Below are positions 44,370-53,734 of a stretch of 64,000 bases of DNA, piece by piece (position 1 is the stretch's first letter; each line of letters opens with the position of its first letter). The translations under genes were made by a program, and so were the position numbers. Under the pieces are notes generated by a model. It searched no databases and was not told the origin of the DNA. It was given only the letters and a program-made list of their open reading frames with translations. The DNA is from Anaerocolumna sp. AGMB13020. Lineage in GTDB: Bacteria; Bacillota; Clostridia; Lachnospirales; Lachnospiraceae. The DNA lies in contig NZ_CP136910.1 of assembly GCF_033100115.1 (NCBI RefSeq), positions 5,658,001-5,722,000 on the forward strand, written 5' to 3'.

Positions 44370-45626
44370 ATGGTAAATACCAGGAAATTATCCAATGGAA
44401 TAACAGTTGTAATGGAGACGATGCCTTATCTTAGAAGTGCTGCTCTTGGAATTTGGGTTAAGGTGGGTTCTTCCAATGAAAATGAAAAAAATAACGGAAT
44501 TTCACATATAATTGAACATATGCTCTTTAAAGGAACAACAACAAGAAACGCCAAACAGATTGCTGATGAAATGGCCAGGATTGGCGGAGATATTAATGCT
44601 TATACAAGTAAGGAGTGCACCTCCTTTTATGCGGTTACGCTGGATGAGCATCTCTCTGTTGCTATTGATATTTTAGGGGATATGCTGAAAAATTCTCTGA
44701 TTGATGAAAAAGCCTTAAAGAAAGAAAAAGGTGTTATAATAGAAGAAATTGATATGTATGATGATTCTCCAGAGGACCTTGTCCATGAGATGCTTCAATT
44801 GAAGGTCTGGGACAACCATCCCCTGGGTTATCAGATTTCCGGATCAAAAGAAACTGTGAAAAATATTACCAGGGATGAAGTGCTGGCGTTTATGGCAAAA
44901 CATTATGTAAGCCAGAATATTGTTATTTCTGTATCGGGAAATTTTAAGGAAGAAGAAATTGCAGAACTTCTAGAAAAGAATTTTGGCAGCATTCCCGAAG
45001 GTGAGAGAACAGAAGCAACTTCAGCACCCACCTATATGCCAACAGTCTATCTGAAAGAAAAAGATGTAGAGCAGTTGCATTTAAATATAGCTTATGAATC
45101 CATCGTATCCGATGGTGAAGAGAAATATATACTGACCGTTCTCAATTCTGTTTTTGGAGGAAGCATCAATTCCAGATTATTTCAGGAGATAAGAGAGAAT
45201 CTGGGGCTTACCTATACCATTTATTCCTATGGAAGTTCTTATTCCAAAGGGGGGTTATTCCAGGTATACGGAGCTATGAATCCATCTCAGTTAAAGCCTG
45301 TCATTGATAATGTCTTTCAGATTGTGGAAGATATTAAAGAAAAAGGCATTACAGAAGAGGAACTTGCCATGTGCAAGGAACAAATCAAAACCGAGTTAAT
45401 TATGGGGGATGAAACCGCCAAAAACAGAATGAACAGCAATGGTAAGGCCATGCTGTTTCGAGGATACATTATACCGCTGGAAGAAATAATCGAAAAAGTG
45501 AATAGTGTAACGATTGACCAGGTAAGAGAATTTGCGGTAAAGTATCTTAAGAAAGAAAGTGTCAGCATTTCACTTGTAGGGAATCTGGAGGGCGTCGACC
45601 TCAAGGAATTAACTGCAAAGCAATAA
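44370..45626 (+). CDS. M16-family zinc metallopeptidase
   Basis: The protein has 418 residues. The inverted zinc motif HIIEHMLFKGT (HXXEH) is at about residues 48-58, with the distal Glu in KGVIIEEIDMY. The C-terminal half (about 220-410), with a second M16 domain and RENLGLTYTIYSYGSSY, completes the clam-shell fold. These are mitochondrial-processing-peptidase-like enzymes common in Firmicutes. It is followed by a structured leader for the next gene. Confidence 0.94.
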   Translation: MVNTRKLSNGITVVMETMPYLRSAALGIWVKVGSSNENEKNNGISHIIEHMLFKGTTTRNAKQIADEMARIGGDINAYTSKECTSFYAVTLDEHLSVAIDILGDMLKNSLIDEKALKKEKGVIIEEIDMYDDSPEDLVHEMLQLKVWDNHPLGYQISGSKETVKNITRDEVLAFMAKHYVSQNIVISVSGNFKEEEIAELLEKNFGSIPEGERTEATSAPTYMPTVYLKEKDVEQLHLNIAYESIVSDGEEKYILTVLNSVFGGSINSRLFQEIRENLGLTYTIYSYGSSYSKGGLFQVYGAMNPSQLKPVIDNVFQIVEDIKEKGITEEELAMCKEQIKTELIMGDETAKNRMNSNGKAMLFRGYIIPLEEIIEKVNSVTIDQVREFAVKYLKKESVSISLVGNLEGVDLKELTAKQ

Positions 45627-45637
45627 AAAAACTGTAC

Positions 45638-45770
45638 TTACATTTATATTGGTTATAAGCGGCAACCCCTATTGGATAAGATATTCTTACGGATAGTTAT
45701 TTGATAGGGGTGAAAGCCTGAGATACCCCAATTTTAAGTTTTAACAGATATAGATAGGATTTAAATGTAA
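45638..45770 (+). promoter_or_regulatory. Structured leader RNA with a CUGAGA element and alternative stems
   Basis: TTACATTTA (45638-45646) pairs perfectly with TAAATGTAA (45762-45770) and closes a 133-base domain. Inside, ACCCCTAT (45665-45672) pairs with ATAGGGGT (45704-45711). The GGGGT of that arm (45707-45711) can pair instead with ACCCC (45725-45729), looping out GAAAGCCTGAGAT, after which a T-rich stretch follows. The GGGGUG...CUGAGA...UACCC order resembles the pyrimidine half of TPP riboswitches and the terminator-embedded HMP-PP aptamer. The pyrophosphate half of a TPP aptamer is not recognisable. Confidence 0.45.
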
Positions 45771-45874
45771 ATAACGCTGTAATATTGTATTTTATAGGAA
45801 CAGGTTTTATGATTCCTAATATAATAAAAACAGAAATGCTGTTATACCAGCTTGGATTTAAAGGAGGATTTGTT

Positions 45875-47179
45875 GTGCAAATAGATGTCAGTAATTTTCA
45901 TGGAGCCTGCAGTTGTGGCAGAAGCCATGAAATATTTGTGAAAGAGATTCTGGTAGAAGAAAATGCGTTAAAGAAACTTCCCGAGAAATTAAGTAGGATT
46001 TATACAGGAGCATATGCTGACATATCCGTAATCTGTGACACGAATACATATCAGGCAGCAGGAGAAGCCGTCGAGAAGCTGTTGCCCGGCTGTAATATGA
46101 TTATATTACCGGCGAAAGATCTTCATGCTGACAATCATGGAGTGGCACTGGCAGAGAAAGGACTAAAGATATCACCAAATACAAAGCTGATAATTGCAGT
46201 AGGTTCTGGTACCGTACATGATATCAGCAGATATCTTTCAAAGAATTACGGCTTAAATTTTGTATCTGTGCCTACTGCGGCCAGCGTGGACGGCTTTGTA
46301 TCCACCGTGTCTGCCATGACCTGGAATGGGTTGAAGAAAACCATGCCCGGCGTATCACCGGAGTTAGTTATTGCAGATACCAATATATTTTCAAAAGCAC
46401 CTTATCGTCTGACTGCCTCTGGTATATCTGATTTATTGGGTAAATACACTGCACTTACTGATTGGGAAATATCCCATATGGTTACCGGAGAGTATATCTG
46501 TCATCGTGTATGTGAACTTGAAATGACTGCTCTGAAAGAGGTATGCAGTTGCATTGAAGACCTAAGAGGAAGCCTCGAAGAAGAAAAGACCTTAAAAGCT
46601 TATGAACGGCTTATGTATGCTCTTTTATTATCCGGTATAGCCATGCAGATGATTGGTAATTCAAGACCGGCCTCAGGTGCGGAACACCATATATCTCACC
46701 TTTGGGAGATGGAAGTAATTAATGGTCCATTGGATGCCTATCATGGAGAAAAAGTTTCCATTGGTCTGATGATCGTAGTACATACTTATCATAAGATTAA
46801 GAATGCTATCAAAAACGGAATTTGTAAAGTGATACCTTACAAAGGAATGGAGTTTGAAGTACTTCAGGAGACCTTTGGGAAAAAAGAGCTTTATGAAGGA
46901 ATACTGGAAGAAAATACACCTGACCCTCTTGCGCTGGTAGATAGTGATAAATTAAACAGCCAGTTACCTTCAATTGCAGGTGTCTTAGATAAGCTGCCTT
47001 CGGAGTCAGAACTATTAAAACTTTTATCTGCCGCAGGCTGTAAAAAAGAAATGAAAGAAATTTCACTTGAAGAGAAATTATTGCCCATTACGATCCGTTT
47101 AGCACCCTATGTCAGAAATCGGCTGACATTCTTAAGGTTATCAAAGCTATTTAAGATAAAAAATGAAACCGGAGATTAA
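45875..47179 (+). CDS. sn-glycerol-1-phosphate dehydrogenase, AraM/EgsA-like
   Basis: The protein has 434 residues from GTG 45875 (AAGGAGG 9 bases upstream); an in-frame TTG at 45785 has no ribosome binding site and would lie in the leader RNA. The NAD-binding segment AVGSGTVHDISRY, then VPTAASVDGFVSTVSAMTWNGLKKT and the metal site residues (Asp in ISDLLGKYTALTDW, His in SGAEHHISHLWEM and AYHGEKV) are those of G1P dehydrogenases. In Bacillus AraM makes sn-glycerol-1-phosphate, the archaeal-type stereoisomer, for heptaprenylglyceryl phosphate. The final 100 residues are an added C-terminal region. Confidence 0.88.
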   Translation: MQIDVSNFHGACSCGRSHEIFVKEILVEENALKKLPEKLSRIYTGAYADISVICDTNTYQAAGEAVEKLLPGCNMIILPAKDLHADNHGVALAEKGLKISPNTKLIIAVGSGTVHDISRYLSKNYGLNFVSVPTAASVDGFVSTVSAMTWNGLKKTMPGVSPELVIADTNIFSKAPYRLTASGISDLLGKYTALTDWEISHMVTGEYICHRVCELEMTALKEVCSCIEDLRGSLEEEKTLKAYERLMYALLLSGIAMQMIGNSRPASGAEHHISHLWEMEVINGPLDAYHGEKVSIGLMIVVHTYHKIKNAIKNGICKVIPYKGMEFEVLQETFGKKELYEGILEENTPDPLALVDSDKLNSQLPSIAGVLDKLPSESELLKLLSAAGCKKEMKEISLEEKLLPITIRLAPYVRNRLTFLRLSKLFKIKNETGD

Positions 47180-47258
47180 CCAGTCAATCAGCAACAGGAT
47201 GAATAATTTATGAGCCGTCTTGGAGAAGGATTGTATCATTGATAATCCAAAGTATATA

Positions 47259-47297
47259 AAAGATTAATCGTTAATTATAGCGGTTAATCTTTTTTTG
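47259..47297 (+). terminator. Terminator after the glycerol-1-phosphate dehydrogenase gene
   Basis: AAAGATTAATCG (47259-47270) pairs with CGGTTAATCTTT (47281-47292), then TTTTTG. Confidence 0.8.
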
Positions 47298-47409
47298 TTG
47301 TGTCAGAGCATTATATTTCTTTATAGATTAGGGAATATTAGAGATATCGTGAATTTAATACTTTATATTTTCACTCAGTATTAATAATAACAAATGCAAG
47401 GAGATGCCA

Positions 47410-48126
47410 ATGGAAAAGAACGAATCTAAAATAGAGAAAGAAAAAGAACAAAAAGAGAAAGAAGAATTAGATGATGGTAAAATCAGAGAGTTCGGGCAGA
47501 CAACTCTTGTTAACGAAAAGAGAAAATCAAAAATTCATCTGTTGTCTGTAATTGGAGAGATAGAAGGACATGAATGCCTGCCTCAGCATAATAAAACAAC
47601 AAAATATGAACATGTATTACCCCAGCTGGCCGCTATAGAAGACAGTGCGGATATAGATGGTCTGTTGATTCTGATTAATACAGTAGGTGGCGATGTGGAA
47701 GCAGGACTGGCTATTGCAGAAATGATAGCTTCCTTAAGTAAACCAACAGTGTCCCTGGTGCTTGGGGGAAGTCATTCCATAGGAGTACCTCTTGCAGTTT
47801 CGGCGCAGTATAGTTTTATCGTACCGACAGCGACCATGATCATACATCCGGTCCGTATGAATGGCACAGTAATCGGAGTGTCTCAGACCTATGATTATTT
47901 TGAAAAGATACAGGACAGAATACTGAATTTTGTATCAACCCATTCTAAAATTGAGAAAGAAGACTTAAAACAACTGATGCATAATACCAGCCAGTTAGCG
48001 AAAGATGTTGGTTCAATCTTAATAGGGCCAGAGACAGTGGATAAGGGGATTATAGATGAAGTAGGAGGAATTAAGGAGGCATTGAAGAAATTATATGAAA
48101 TGGCAGGAAGAGGTGAAGAAAATTGA
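47410..48126 (+). CDS. tepA: TepA/ClpP-like membrane-associated serine protease
   Basis: The protein has 238 residues. After a charged Lys/Glu-rich N-terminus (about 1-35) comes a ClpP/crotonase fold: LLILINTVGGDVEAGLAIAEMI, LVLGGSHSIGVPLAVSA with the likely nucleophile Ser, and MIIHPVRMNGTVIG with the His. TepA, translocation-enhancing protein, is conserved in Bacilli and Clostridia just upstream of ylzJ and spoIIIE/ftsK, as here. ATG 47410 has AAGGAG 6 bases upstream; ATG 47404 touches the ribosome binding site. Its stop overlaps the ylzJ start. Confidence 0.88.
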   Translation: MEKNESKIEKEKEQKEKEELDDGKIREFGQTTLVNEKRKSKIHLLSVIGEIEGHECLPQHNKTTKYEHVLPQLAAIEDSADIDGLLILINTVGGDVEAGLAIAEMIASLSKPTVSLVLGGSHSIGVPLAVSAQYSFIVPTATMIIHPVRMNGTVIGVSQTYDYFEKIQDRILNFVSTHSKIEKEDLKQLMHNTSQLAKDVGSILIGPETVDKGIIDEVGGIKEALKKLYEMAGRGEEN

Positions 48127-48386
48127 TTTATTCAGCAACTCCTCTGGAAAGAATCTACACGGATAGAACACAGTCTGTATTAAATACGGGTAAACGCGAT
48201 GGTAATAGTGAGAATAAGTCGACTGCTGTAGAAAGGTCAGATTTTGCCGTGGGACATGGTAAGGTTTATACCAGGCGTGAAGGGGACAGCTACATCATAG
48301 AAGGAATTCAGTCTACCGATATGCAGGATTATCTAAAGACGGAGTATGCTCCGGGTAATAATTTTCCTTGCAACAAAGGTTGTTAA
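48123..48386 (+). CDS. YlzJ-like protein
   Basis: The protein has 87 residues. It begins with MIYSATPLERIYTDR, a segment typical of YlzJ-like proteins, and ends with a short region naming no known motif. Start TTG 48123 overlaps the TGA of tepA by four bases, a translational coupling. The tepA-ylzJ-spoIIIE order is conserved in Firmicutes. Function is unknown. Confidence 0.8.
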   Translation: MIYSATPLERIYTDRTQSVLNTGKRDGNSENKSTAVERSDFAVGHGKVYTRREGDSYIIEGIQSTDMQDYLKTEYAPGNNFPCNKGC

Positions 48387-48396
48387 AGGGTATAAT
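48368..48396 (+). promoter_or_regulatory. ftsK promoter, partly inside the ylzJ end
   Basis: TTGCAA (48368-48373) and TATAAT (48391-48396) are 17 bases apart. Confidence 0.7.
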
Positions 48397-48411
48397 AATT
48401 TTATGAATTTT

Positions 48412-48466
48412 CCTGAAAGGGCATTTATTGGATAATCTGTGGATTGTCTGAGCATGTCCCTTCAGG
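48412..48466 (+). promoter_or_regulatory. Hairpin in the ftsK leader
   Basis: CCTGAAAGGGCAT (48412-48424) pairs with ATGTCCCTTCAGG (about 48454-48466), with one bulge on each side, just after the predicted transcription start. No T run follows. Confidence 0.5.
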
Positions 48467-48546
48467 CAGGCTGTCAAAGGCTCAGGAAGAGCAGTTTAAC
48501 ACTTAAATCTTCCGGGTCTATTTTTTGAGTTTAGGGAGGGGTAATT

Positions 48547-51339
48547 TTGGCTGCCGAAAAAAATACTAGAAAAAGTTCTTCCAGTCAAAGATCCGGGAAT
48601 AGGTCAAAAGGCACCGGAACCAGGAAGAAGGCTGCAAACAGCAGAAATGTACATAAAAGTAAAAGAAAAGATCCTGTTAAGGATATGTATAAAGATGAAA
48701 TAGCACTGGTATCAAGCCTTGTATTATCACTGCTTCTGATATTAAGCAATTTTGATCTGAGTGGGATAGTGGGTAAATGGATTAATAGTTTTACCTTTGG
48801 AATGTTTGGCTTTTTGGCATATTTACTGCCGTTCTTTTTATTTTTCTCCGTTGCTTTCGGAATTGCCAACAGAGGAAACCGGACCGCCAGTGTAAAACTC
48901 GTCACAAGCATTTCCATTACTATAGTGCTGGCTGCAATTCTTCAACTGTTAAAGCTAACCACTGGTAATGGTGGAAAAATGACTTTAACCGAAATATATC
49001 GGATATCCTATCATGAGAAAAATGGTGGCGGTCTGATTGGCGGATTACTGTTAAACTTATTTTATCCGCTGTTTGGGGCTGTTGGATCTTATGTGGTGCT
49101 TTTTGGGATAATGGCGGTTCTGATTGTAATATTTACAGGGAAGTCTATCTTTAAACCTTTAGGTGCAAAAAGCGAAGCAGCACTTATGCAGATGAAGGAA
49201 ATGAAACGTTTAAGGCAGGAGGCAGCTTCTGAAGCAGATTACGAAGAAGAAGAGGAAGTGGCATCTGAACCGAAAAGAAAAGCAAGGATTATTTCCTTTG
49301 CCAAAGATAAGACTCAGAATGAGGGGAAGGAAGAGGCAATCCAAGGAATGAAAGAGGAGGAAGCTTCTGTTTCCAAACAAAAGCAGGGCCGGAAGAAAAA
49401 GAATGCCGATCCAAACAAGGAAGTTGTTGAAATGCAGGAAATTACGCCAGTTAGTATCAATGATTTTCCTATTCAACAGGCAGATATGGGCTTTATCCTG
49501 AAAGAAGAAAAAAATGATTTTACCATAAATGGTATGACTTCTCCGGAAATGAATAAAGAACAGGAAGAGACTGGGCGTGCACAAGAACCGGATTATCTGG
49601 ATACCTTTGATATAAGTGCTTATATGGATGATAGTACTACAGATTTAAAAGAAGAAACTGAAACAGTGGATGAACCGGTCATTATGGGACAGGTTGCTAA
49701 TGAGGATTTCCATACGGAAATTTATGCGGCTGATACAAAGGAAGTATTCGCTGATGCTATAACAGATGTTGAACCGACAAAACCTGCTGCAGAAAAGCAG
49801 ACAATACAGAAAGAAGAGGATTTATCTGGTCTGTCTGAAGAAATGAGCCGGAATCAACAGGTAACAGAGAAAGAATATGTGTTTCCGCCATTGGATCTGC
49901 TTGCTAGACCGAAAGGCAATGCCAAAGGGATGTCAGAAAAAGATTTAAAGGAAACCGCTGCAAAATTGCAAAGTACCCTGGAGAGTTTTGGTGTTGGAGT
50001 TAAGGTTACAAATGTAAGCTGTGGTCCATCAGTTACCAGATATGAACTTCTTCCTGAGCAAGGTGTTAAGGTAAGTCGAATAACCGGACTTGCAGATGAT
50101 ATTAAGCTAAATCTTGCGGCAGCAGATATTCGTATTGAAGCCCCAATTCCCGGTAAGGCAGCGGTTGGCATTGAAGTGCCTAATAAAGATAATTCTACCG
50201 TTTTGTTCAGGGAATTACTGGATACAAAAGACTTTAAGGAACATCCTTCAGATATCGCTTTTGCAGTTGGTAAAGATATTGGCGGACAGACGATCGTAAC
50301 GGATATAGGCAAGATGCCTCACTTACTAATAGCAGGTGCCACCGGCTCCGGTAAATCGGTGTGTATAAATACTTTGATTATGAGTATTTTATATAAAGCC
50401 AAACCCTCGGATGTAAAGATGATTATGGTTGATCCTAAGGTTGTAGAATTAAGTGTCTACAATGGTATACCACATCTGCTTATACCGGTTGTTACTGATC
50501 CGAAGAAAGCTTCAGCTGCACTTAATTGGGCAGTAATGGAGATGACAGAGCGTTATAAGAAATTTGCCGATCTGGGTGTAAGAGATGTTAAGGGATATAA
50601 TGAAAAGGTCGCTCAGGTAGAAGAGTATCAGGATGAAAGATATCAAAAGCTTCCCCAGATTGTCATAATCGTGGACGAGCTTGCAGACCTTATGATGGTT
50701 GCGCCAGGTGAAGTTGAAGATGCAATCTGCCGTTTAGCACAAATGGCACGTGCGGCGGGACTCCATTTGATTATTGCAACTCAGAGACCTTCAGTAAATG
50801 TCATTACCGGTCTCATTAAGGCTAATATCCCATCAAGAATAGCATTTTCCGTATCCTCAGCTATCGATTCCAGAACTATTATAGATGGTGCCGGTGCTGA
50901 GAAGCTTCTTGGTAAAGGTGATATGTTATTCTTTCCTTCCGGTTATCCAAAGCCGGTCCGGGTACAGGGGGCCTTTATCTCTGATAAAGAGGTAAGTGAA
51001 GTTGTCCGTTTTCTCGCAGAGGAAAACAGCGGAGCCACATACAACGAAGATGTAGCTGATAAGATTGCAAATGCACAAGTAACAGAAGCAGCCGGCGGAG
51101 CTGGCGGCGGCAGTGAACGTGATGACTATTTCATTGAAGCTGGTAAATTTATAATAGATAAAGATAAAGCATCTATCGGAATGCTTCAGAGAGTATATAA
51201 GATAGGCTTTAACAGGGCGGCAAGAATCATGGATCAACTGGCAGAAGCCGGCGTGGTGGGACCTGAAGAAGGTACCAAACCCAGAAAGATTCTAATGTCC
51301 CTGGAGGAATTTGAACAATATGTGGACGAATACTATTAA
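48547..51339 (+). CDS. FtsK/SpoIIIE-family DNA translocase
   Basis: The protein has 930 residues. A basic N-terminal tail precedes four hydrophobic segments (about 58-205). An acidic linker rich in Glu and Lys (about 225-435) is followed by the translocase motor (about 440-830): Walker [10 protein letters not shown] near residue 597 and Walker [14 protein letters not shown]. The C-terminal gamma winged helix (about 850-925, [34 protein letters not shown]) reads polarised SRS/KOPS-type sequences. It moves DNA through the division or sporulation septum. Start is TTG 48547 with GGGAGGGG upstream. Confidence 0.95.
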   Translation: MAAEKNTRKSSSSQRSGNRSKGTGTRKKAANSRNVHKSKRKDPVKDMYKDEIALVSSLVLSLLLILSNFDLSGIVGKWINSFTFGMFGFLAYLLPFFLFFSVAFGIANRGNRTASVKLVTSISITIVLAAILQLLKLTTGNGGKMTLTEIYRISYHEKNGGGLIGGLLLNLFYPLFGAVGSYVVLFGIMAVLIVIFTGKSIFKPLGAKSEAALMQMKEMKRLRQEAASEADYEEEEEVASEPKRKARIISFAKDKTQNEGKEEAIQGMKEEEASVSKQKQGRKKKNADPNKEVVEMQEITPVSINDFPIQQADMGFILKEEKNDFTINGMTSPEMNKEQEETGRAQEPDYLDTFDISAYMDDSTTDLKEETETVDEPVIMGQVANEDFHTEIYAADTKEVFADAITDVEPTKPAAEKQTIQKEEDLSGLSEEMSRNQQVTEKEYVFPPLDLLARPKGNAKGMSEKDLKETAAKLQSTLESFGVGVKVTNVSCGPSVTRYELLPEQGVKVSRITGLADDIKLNLAAADIRIEAPIPGKAAVGIEVPNKDNSTVLFRELLDTKDFKEHPSDIAFAVGKDIGGQTIVTDIGKMPHLLIAGATGSGKSVCINTLIMSILYKAKPSDVKMIMVDPKVVELSVYNGIPHLLIPVVTDPKKASAALNWAVMEMTERYKKFADLGVRDVKGYNEKVAQVEEYQDERYQKLPQIVIIVDELADLMMVAPGEVEDAICRLAQMARAAGLHLIIATQRPSVNVITGLIKANIPSRIAFSVSSAIDSRTIIDGAGAEKLLGKGDMLFFPSGYPKPVRVQGAFISDKEVSEVVRFLAEENSGATYNEDVADKIANAQVTEAAGGAGGGSERDDYFIEAGKFIIDKDKASIGMLQRVYKIGFNRAARIMDQLAEAGVVGPEEGTKPRKILMSLEEFEQYVDEYY

Positions 51340-52240
51340 AAGTTCTTTAAAGGGCTGTCTGATAACCAATGAGTATCTTAATAATTCCAAATTTTCCGTC
51401 ATTCATGAATGGTTTACCGAGAGTGCCAGAAAATATTCAATGGATCTTAAGCTCAAGACAAATGCGGAAATTCCTATACTCCTTGGCGATGATTCTGTAC
51501 TTGGAGATCTGAAGGAAATGGATTTTATATTATTCTGGGACAAAGATATCAGGCTTGGAAAATATCTTGAAGGGAAGGGGTATTCTCTATTTAACTCAGC
51601 AGACGCCATAGCTTTAAGTGATGATAAGAGCCTGACACATATGGCATTGGAACGAGTAGGTATTCCTATGCCTAAAACTCTGATAGCACCAATGACTTAT
51701 GAAAATATTGGTTATACCAATCTTGAGTTTCTCAAACAGGCAGAAGCTGTTATTGGATATCCCTGCGTGGTAAAAGAATGTTTCGGCTCCTTTGGACAGC
51801 AGGTTTATCTGGCTGGTAACCGAGAGGAATTGATTGAAATAACAAAGACAATTGGTGGTAAGCCTATGTTATTTCAGAAATTCATAGAGAACAGCAGAGG
51901 AAGAGATTTAAGGCTGCAGGTAGTAGGAGATAAAGTCATCGCGTCTATGTACCGGTATTCTGATCAGGGGGATTTTCGTGCAAATATAACGGCAGGTGGT
52001 AAAATGAAACCCTATACCCCTACAAAAGAACAGGAGGAGCTTGCGCTTTTATGCTGTAAGACACTGGGACTTGACTTTGCTGGTGTGGACCTCTTATTTG
52101 GTAATAATGGTGAGACACTTGTTTGTGAGGTGAATTCCAATGCACATTTTAAGAATATATATGAATGTACCGGAGTAAATGCTGCCGATGCCATTTTGGA
52201 ACATATAATAAAAGGTTCGGAAGCTGTATTTGGTAAGTGA
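51320..52240 (+). CDS. RimK-like ATP-grasp ligase, first of a tandem pair
   Basis: The protein has 306 residues. The N-terminal preATP-grasp segment ([22 protein letters not shown]) resembles RimK-type carboxylate-amine ligases. The ATP-grasp domain spans about 105-300, with [20 protein letters not shown], a Lys-rich nucleotide loop, [21 protein letters not shown] and the metal site [21 protein letters not shown]. Its start overlaps the 3' end of ftsK; ATG 51320 is chosen, TTG 51311 lies closer to the GGAGG. Such enzymes add amino acids to a carboxylate. A homologous ligase follows 42 bases later. The acceptor is unknown. Confidence 0.82.
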   Translation: MWTNTIKSSLKGCLITNEYLNNSKFSVIHEWFTESARKYSMDLKLKTNAEIPILLGDDSVLGDLKEMDFILFWDKDIRLGKYLEGKGYSLFNSADAIALSDDKSLTHMALERVGIPMPKTLIAPMTYENIGYTNLEFLKQAEAVIGYPCVVKECFGSFGQQVYLAGNREELIEITKTIGGKPMLFQKFIENSRGRDLRLQVVGDKVIASMYRYSDQGDFRANITAGGKMKPYTPTKEQEELALLCCKTLGLDFAGVDLLFGNNGETLVCEVNSNAHFKNIYECTGVNAADAILEHIIKGSEAVFGK

Positions 52241-52282
52241 AAGATAGGAAAGCATAGGAACAATGGATAGAAAGAGGTTATT

Positions 52283-53182
52283 ATGACTGGATGGCTAATC
52301 TATGGGCAAAATGATGCAAAAAAGAATAAGGGATACATAGATTTTTATATGGCAGAAGGAAAGAGCTTAGGAATTAACATTGAACTTCTGTTTCGTGAGA
52401 ACATAGAAGTAGGCATTAGAGATAATTCCTGGTTTATCCGATATAACGGTAAAGATTGTATCAAACCTGACTTTGCTATTGTAAGAACGATTTATCCCCT
52501 ATTGAGCAAACAACTTGAATACCTTTCAATTCCAGTTTTTAATTCATCCGAAATTGCTCGTATCTGCAATGATAAAGCAAAAACGTATCAATGTGTTGCA
52601 GAGCTTTCCATACCAATTATTAATACTACATTTGTAGAAAACAATGCAATTCGCAAGAGATTAGAGAATATTATAGAACCAACGGTTATAAAAACTGTCA
52701 GTGGACACGGAGGCAGCCAGGTTTACCTCTCCCTGCCAAAATGTTCACCGGCTATTCCAGATCCATATAAGAAGATAAGACACTCAGAAACGGCACGAGA
52801 AGAGATTATTGCTGGAATCAGATATGAGGATTGTGTAATGCAGCCATTTATTCCTGGAAAACAGCAGGATCTGCGGGTTTATGTTATTGGAAAAGAGATA
52901 ATAACAGCTATTCTACGCACGTCGAATGAAGGGTTTCGGGCAAATTTTTCTCTTGGCGGCAATGTCAGAGAATATGAACTATCAAGGAATGAGATAATTA
53001 CCATACGTAAGATAATTGATCATTTCGAATTTGGCATGGTTGGAATTGATTTTCTTATTGGTGATGAAGGGGAGCTGATCTTTAATGAAATCGAAGATGT
53101 TGTGGGAGCAAGAATGCTATATCAGTGTACGGATATAAACCTGGTAAAAAGATATCTTATGTTTGTTATGGATTGTTTATAA
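52283..53182 (+). CDS. RimK-like ATP-grasp ligase, second of a tandem pair
   Basis: The protein has 299 residues and the same fold as the preceding gene but with low identity. It has TGWLIYGQNDAKKNKGYIDFY, NSSEIARICNDKAKTYQC, EPTVIKTVSGHGGSQVYLS, FIPGKQQDLRVYVIGKEIITAILR, and the metal site GIDFLIGDEGELIFNEIEDVVG. The RD-R motif in the second lobe and the two acidic metal ligands are intact, so it should be active. Two consecutive ligases of different sequence suggest a heterodimer or two successive ligations. The transcript appears to run from ftsK. Confidence 0.82.
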   Translation: MTGWLIYGQNDAKKNKGYIDFYMAEGKSLGINIELLFRENIEVGIRDNSWFIRYNGKDCIKPDFAIVRTIYPLLSKQLEYLSIPVFNSSEIARICNDKAKTYQCVAELSIPIINTTFVENNAIRKRLENIIEPTVIKTVSGHGGSQVYLSLPKCSPAIPDPYKKIRHSETAREEIIAGIRYEDCVMQPFIPGKQQDLRVYVIGKEIITAILRTSNEGFRANFSLGGNVREYELSRNEIITIRKIIDHFEFGMVGIDFLIGDEGELIFNEIEDVVGARMLYQCTDINLVKRYLMFVMDCL

Positions 53183-53212
53183 GCAAAGCAGGTTTTACTA
53201 TAAAAGAATTAC

Positions 53213-53241
53213 TTGACATTGTAAATATCCTGTGTTAACAT
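53213..53241 (+). promoter_or_regulatory. Promoter of the structured leader RNA
   Basis: TTGACA (53213-53218) and TAACAT (53236-53241) are 17 bases apart. Transcription should begin near 53248. Confidence 0.7.
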
Positions 53242-53247
53242 TTCAAC

Positions 53248-53448
53248 AATTTATAACACTTATGACAGGGGAAAATTGTACGGGTATTATCCGATACAAC
53301 CGTGAATGAAGATGAATCCTTTAATGCTTACCTTACTGAATAGGGACGATGATATGCAGCGCTTATAGCTATGGTTAAGAGACCGTGGGTATAAGCGCTT
53401 GTTTCGCTTGTACCCACGGTAGCAGGATTCATTTATGATATCTTAATA
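53248..53448 (+). ncRNA. Structured leader RNA of unknown class
   Basis: The predicted transcript folds into a junction. ATGAATCCT (53312-53320) pairs with AGGATTCAT (53424-53432). Inside, ACCGTGGGTATAAGCG (53382-53397) pairs with CGCTTGTACCCACGGT (53405-53420), a 16-bp hairpin. TATAAGCGC (53390-53398), half of that hairpin, can instead pair with the upstream GCGCTTATA (53359-53367). The two folds exclude each other, as in riboswitches and attenuators. CAATTT/AAATTG may form an additional outer stem. I could not match it to the T-box, SAM, lysine, TPP, FMN, glycine, guanidine, c-di-GMP or 6S motifs. Confidence 0.6.
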
Positions 53449-53498
53449 AATGCCACCCGGGTATTTTTATATGAAAATACCCGGGTGGTATTTTTTTT
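53449..53498 (+). terminator. 19-bp intrinsic terminator at the end of the leader RNA
   Basis: The arms 53449-53467 and 53474-53492 (centre CCACCCGGGTATTTT against AAAATACCCGGGTGG) pair with one wobble around a 6-base loop, then TTTTTT. It directly precedes the ribosome binding site of the 26-residue ORF. Confidence 0.93.
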
Positions 53499-53513
53499 AG
53501 GGGGGGTGATAAC

Positions 53514-53594
53514 ATGCAGCATATAGATTATGCTGTAGGAGATAACACAGGAATTAAGGAAGTAGAGCAGTTAACCTGTGAAGTATGTCCTTAA
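53514..53594 (+). CDS. 26-residue ORF with very strong ribosome binding site
   Basis: The ORF runs from ATG 53514 to TAA 53594. It begins MQHIDYAVGD and ends QLTCEVCP, so it carries a CXXC pair two residues from the C-terminus. AGGGGGGGTGAT stands 3-14 bases upstream and matches the 16S anti-Shine-Dalgarno over an unusual length. The intrinsic terminator lies immediately before it, so translation depends on read-through. I do not recognise the peptide. It may be a small metal-binding or signalling peptide, a modification substrate, or a leader ORF for the synthetase downstream. It was too short for routine ORF detection. Confidence 0.55.
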   Translation: MQHIDYAVGDNTGIKEVEQLTCEVCP

Positions 53595-53734
53595 AAGAAC
53601 AACGACAAAGTATATCCACAGAAATGTACATTGAGAAAAATCATTGAAAAAGCATAAATTATATATTCACTTATAGTTAAATCAAATTGTGATAGGTGAC
53701 CATTCCTTTCAACAAAAAGAAGTATAAAAAAAGT

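Noticed and set aside
44249..44434. 61-codon frame ahead of the M16 peptidase gene
   Set aside because: Overlaps the peptidase start and covers a promoter-like TATAAT; no ribosome binding site.
45638..45770. Complete TPP riboswitch
   Set aside because: Only the CUGAGA half is visible; the conserved pyrophosphate-binding half and a thiamin gene are missing.
53248..53448. 6S RNA
   Set aside because: A long rod with a symmetrical central bubble is not formed; the unpaired parts are strongly unequal.
53248..53500. T-box leader for the tRNA synthetase
   Set aside because: The conserved AGGGTGGNACC antiterminator sequence and a Stem I with specifier loop are not found; the terminator arm carries GGGTGG only on its 3' side.
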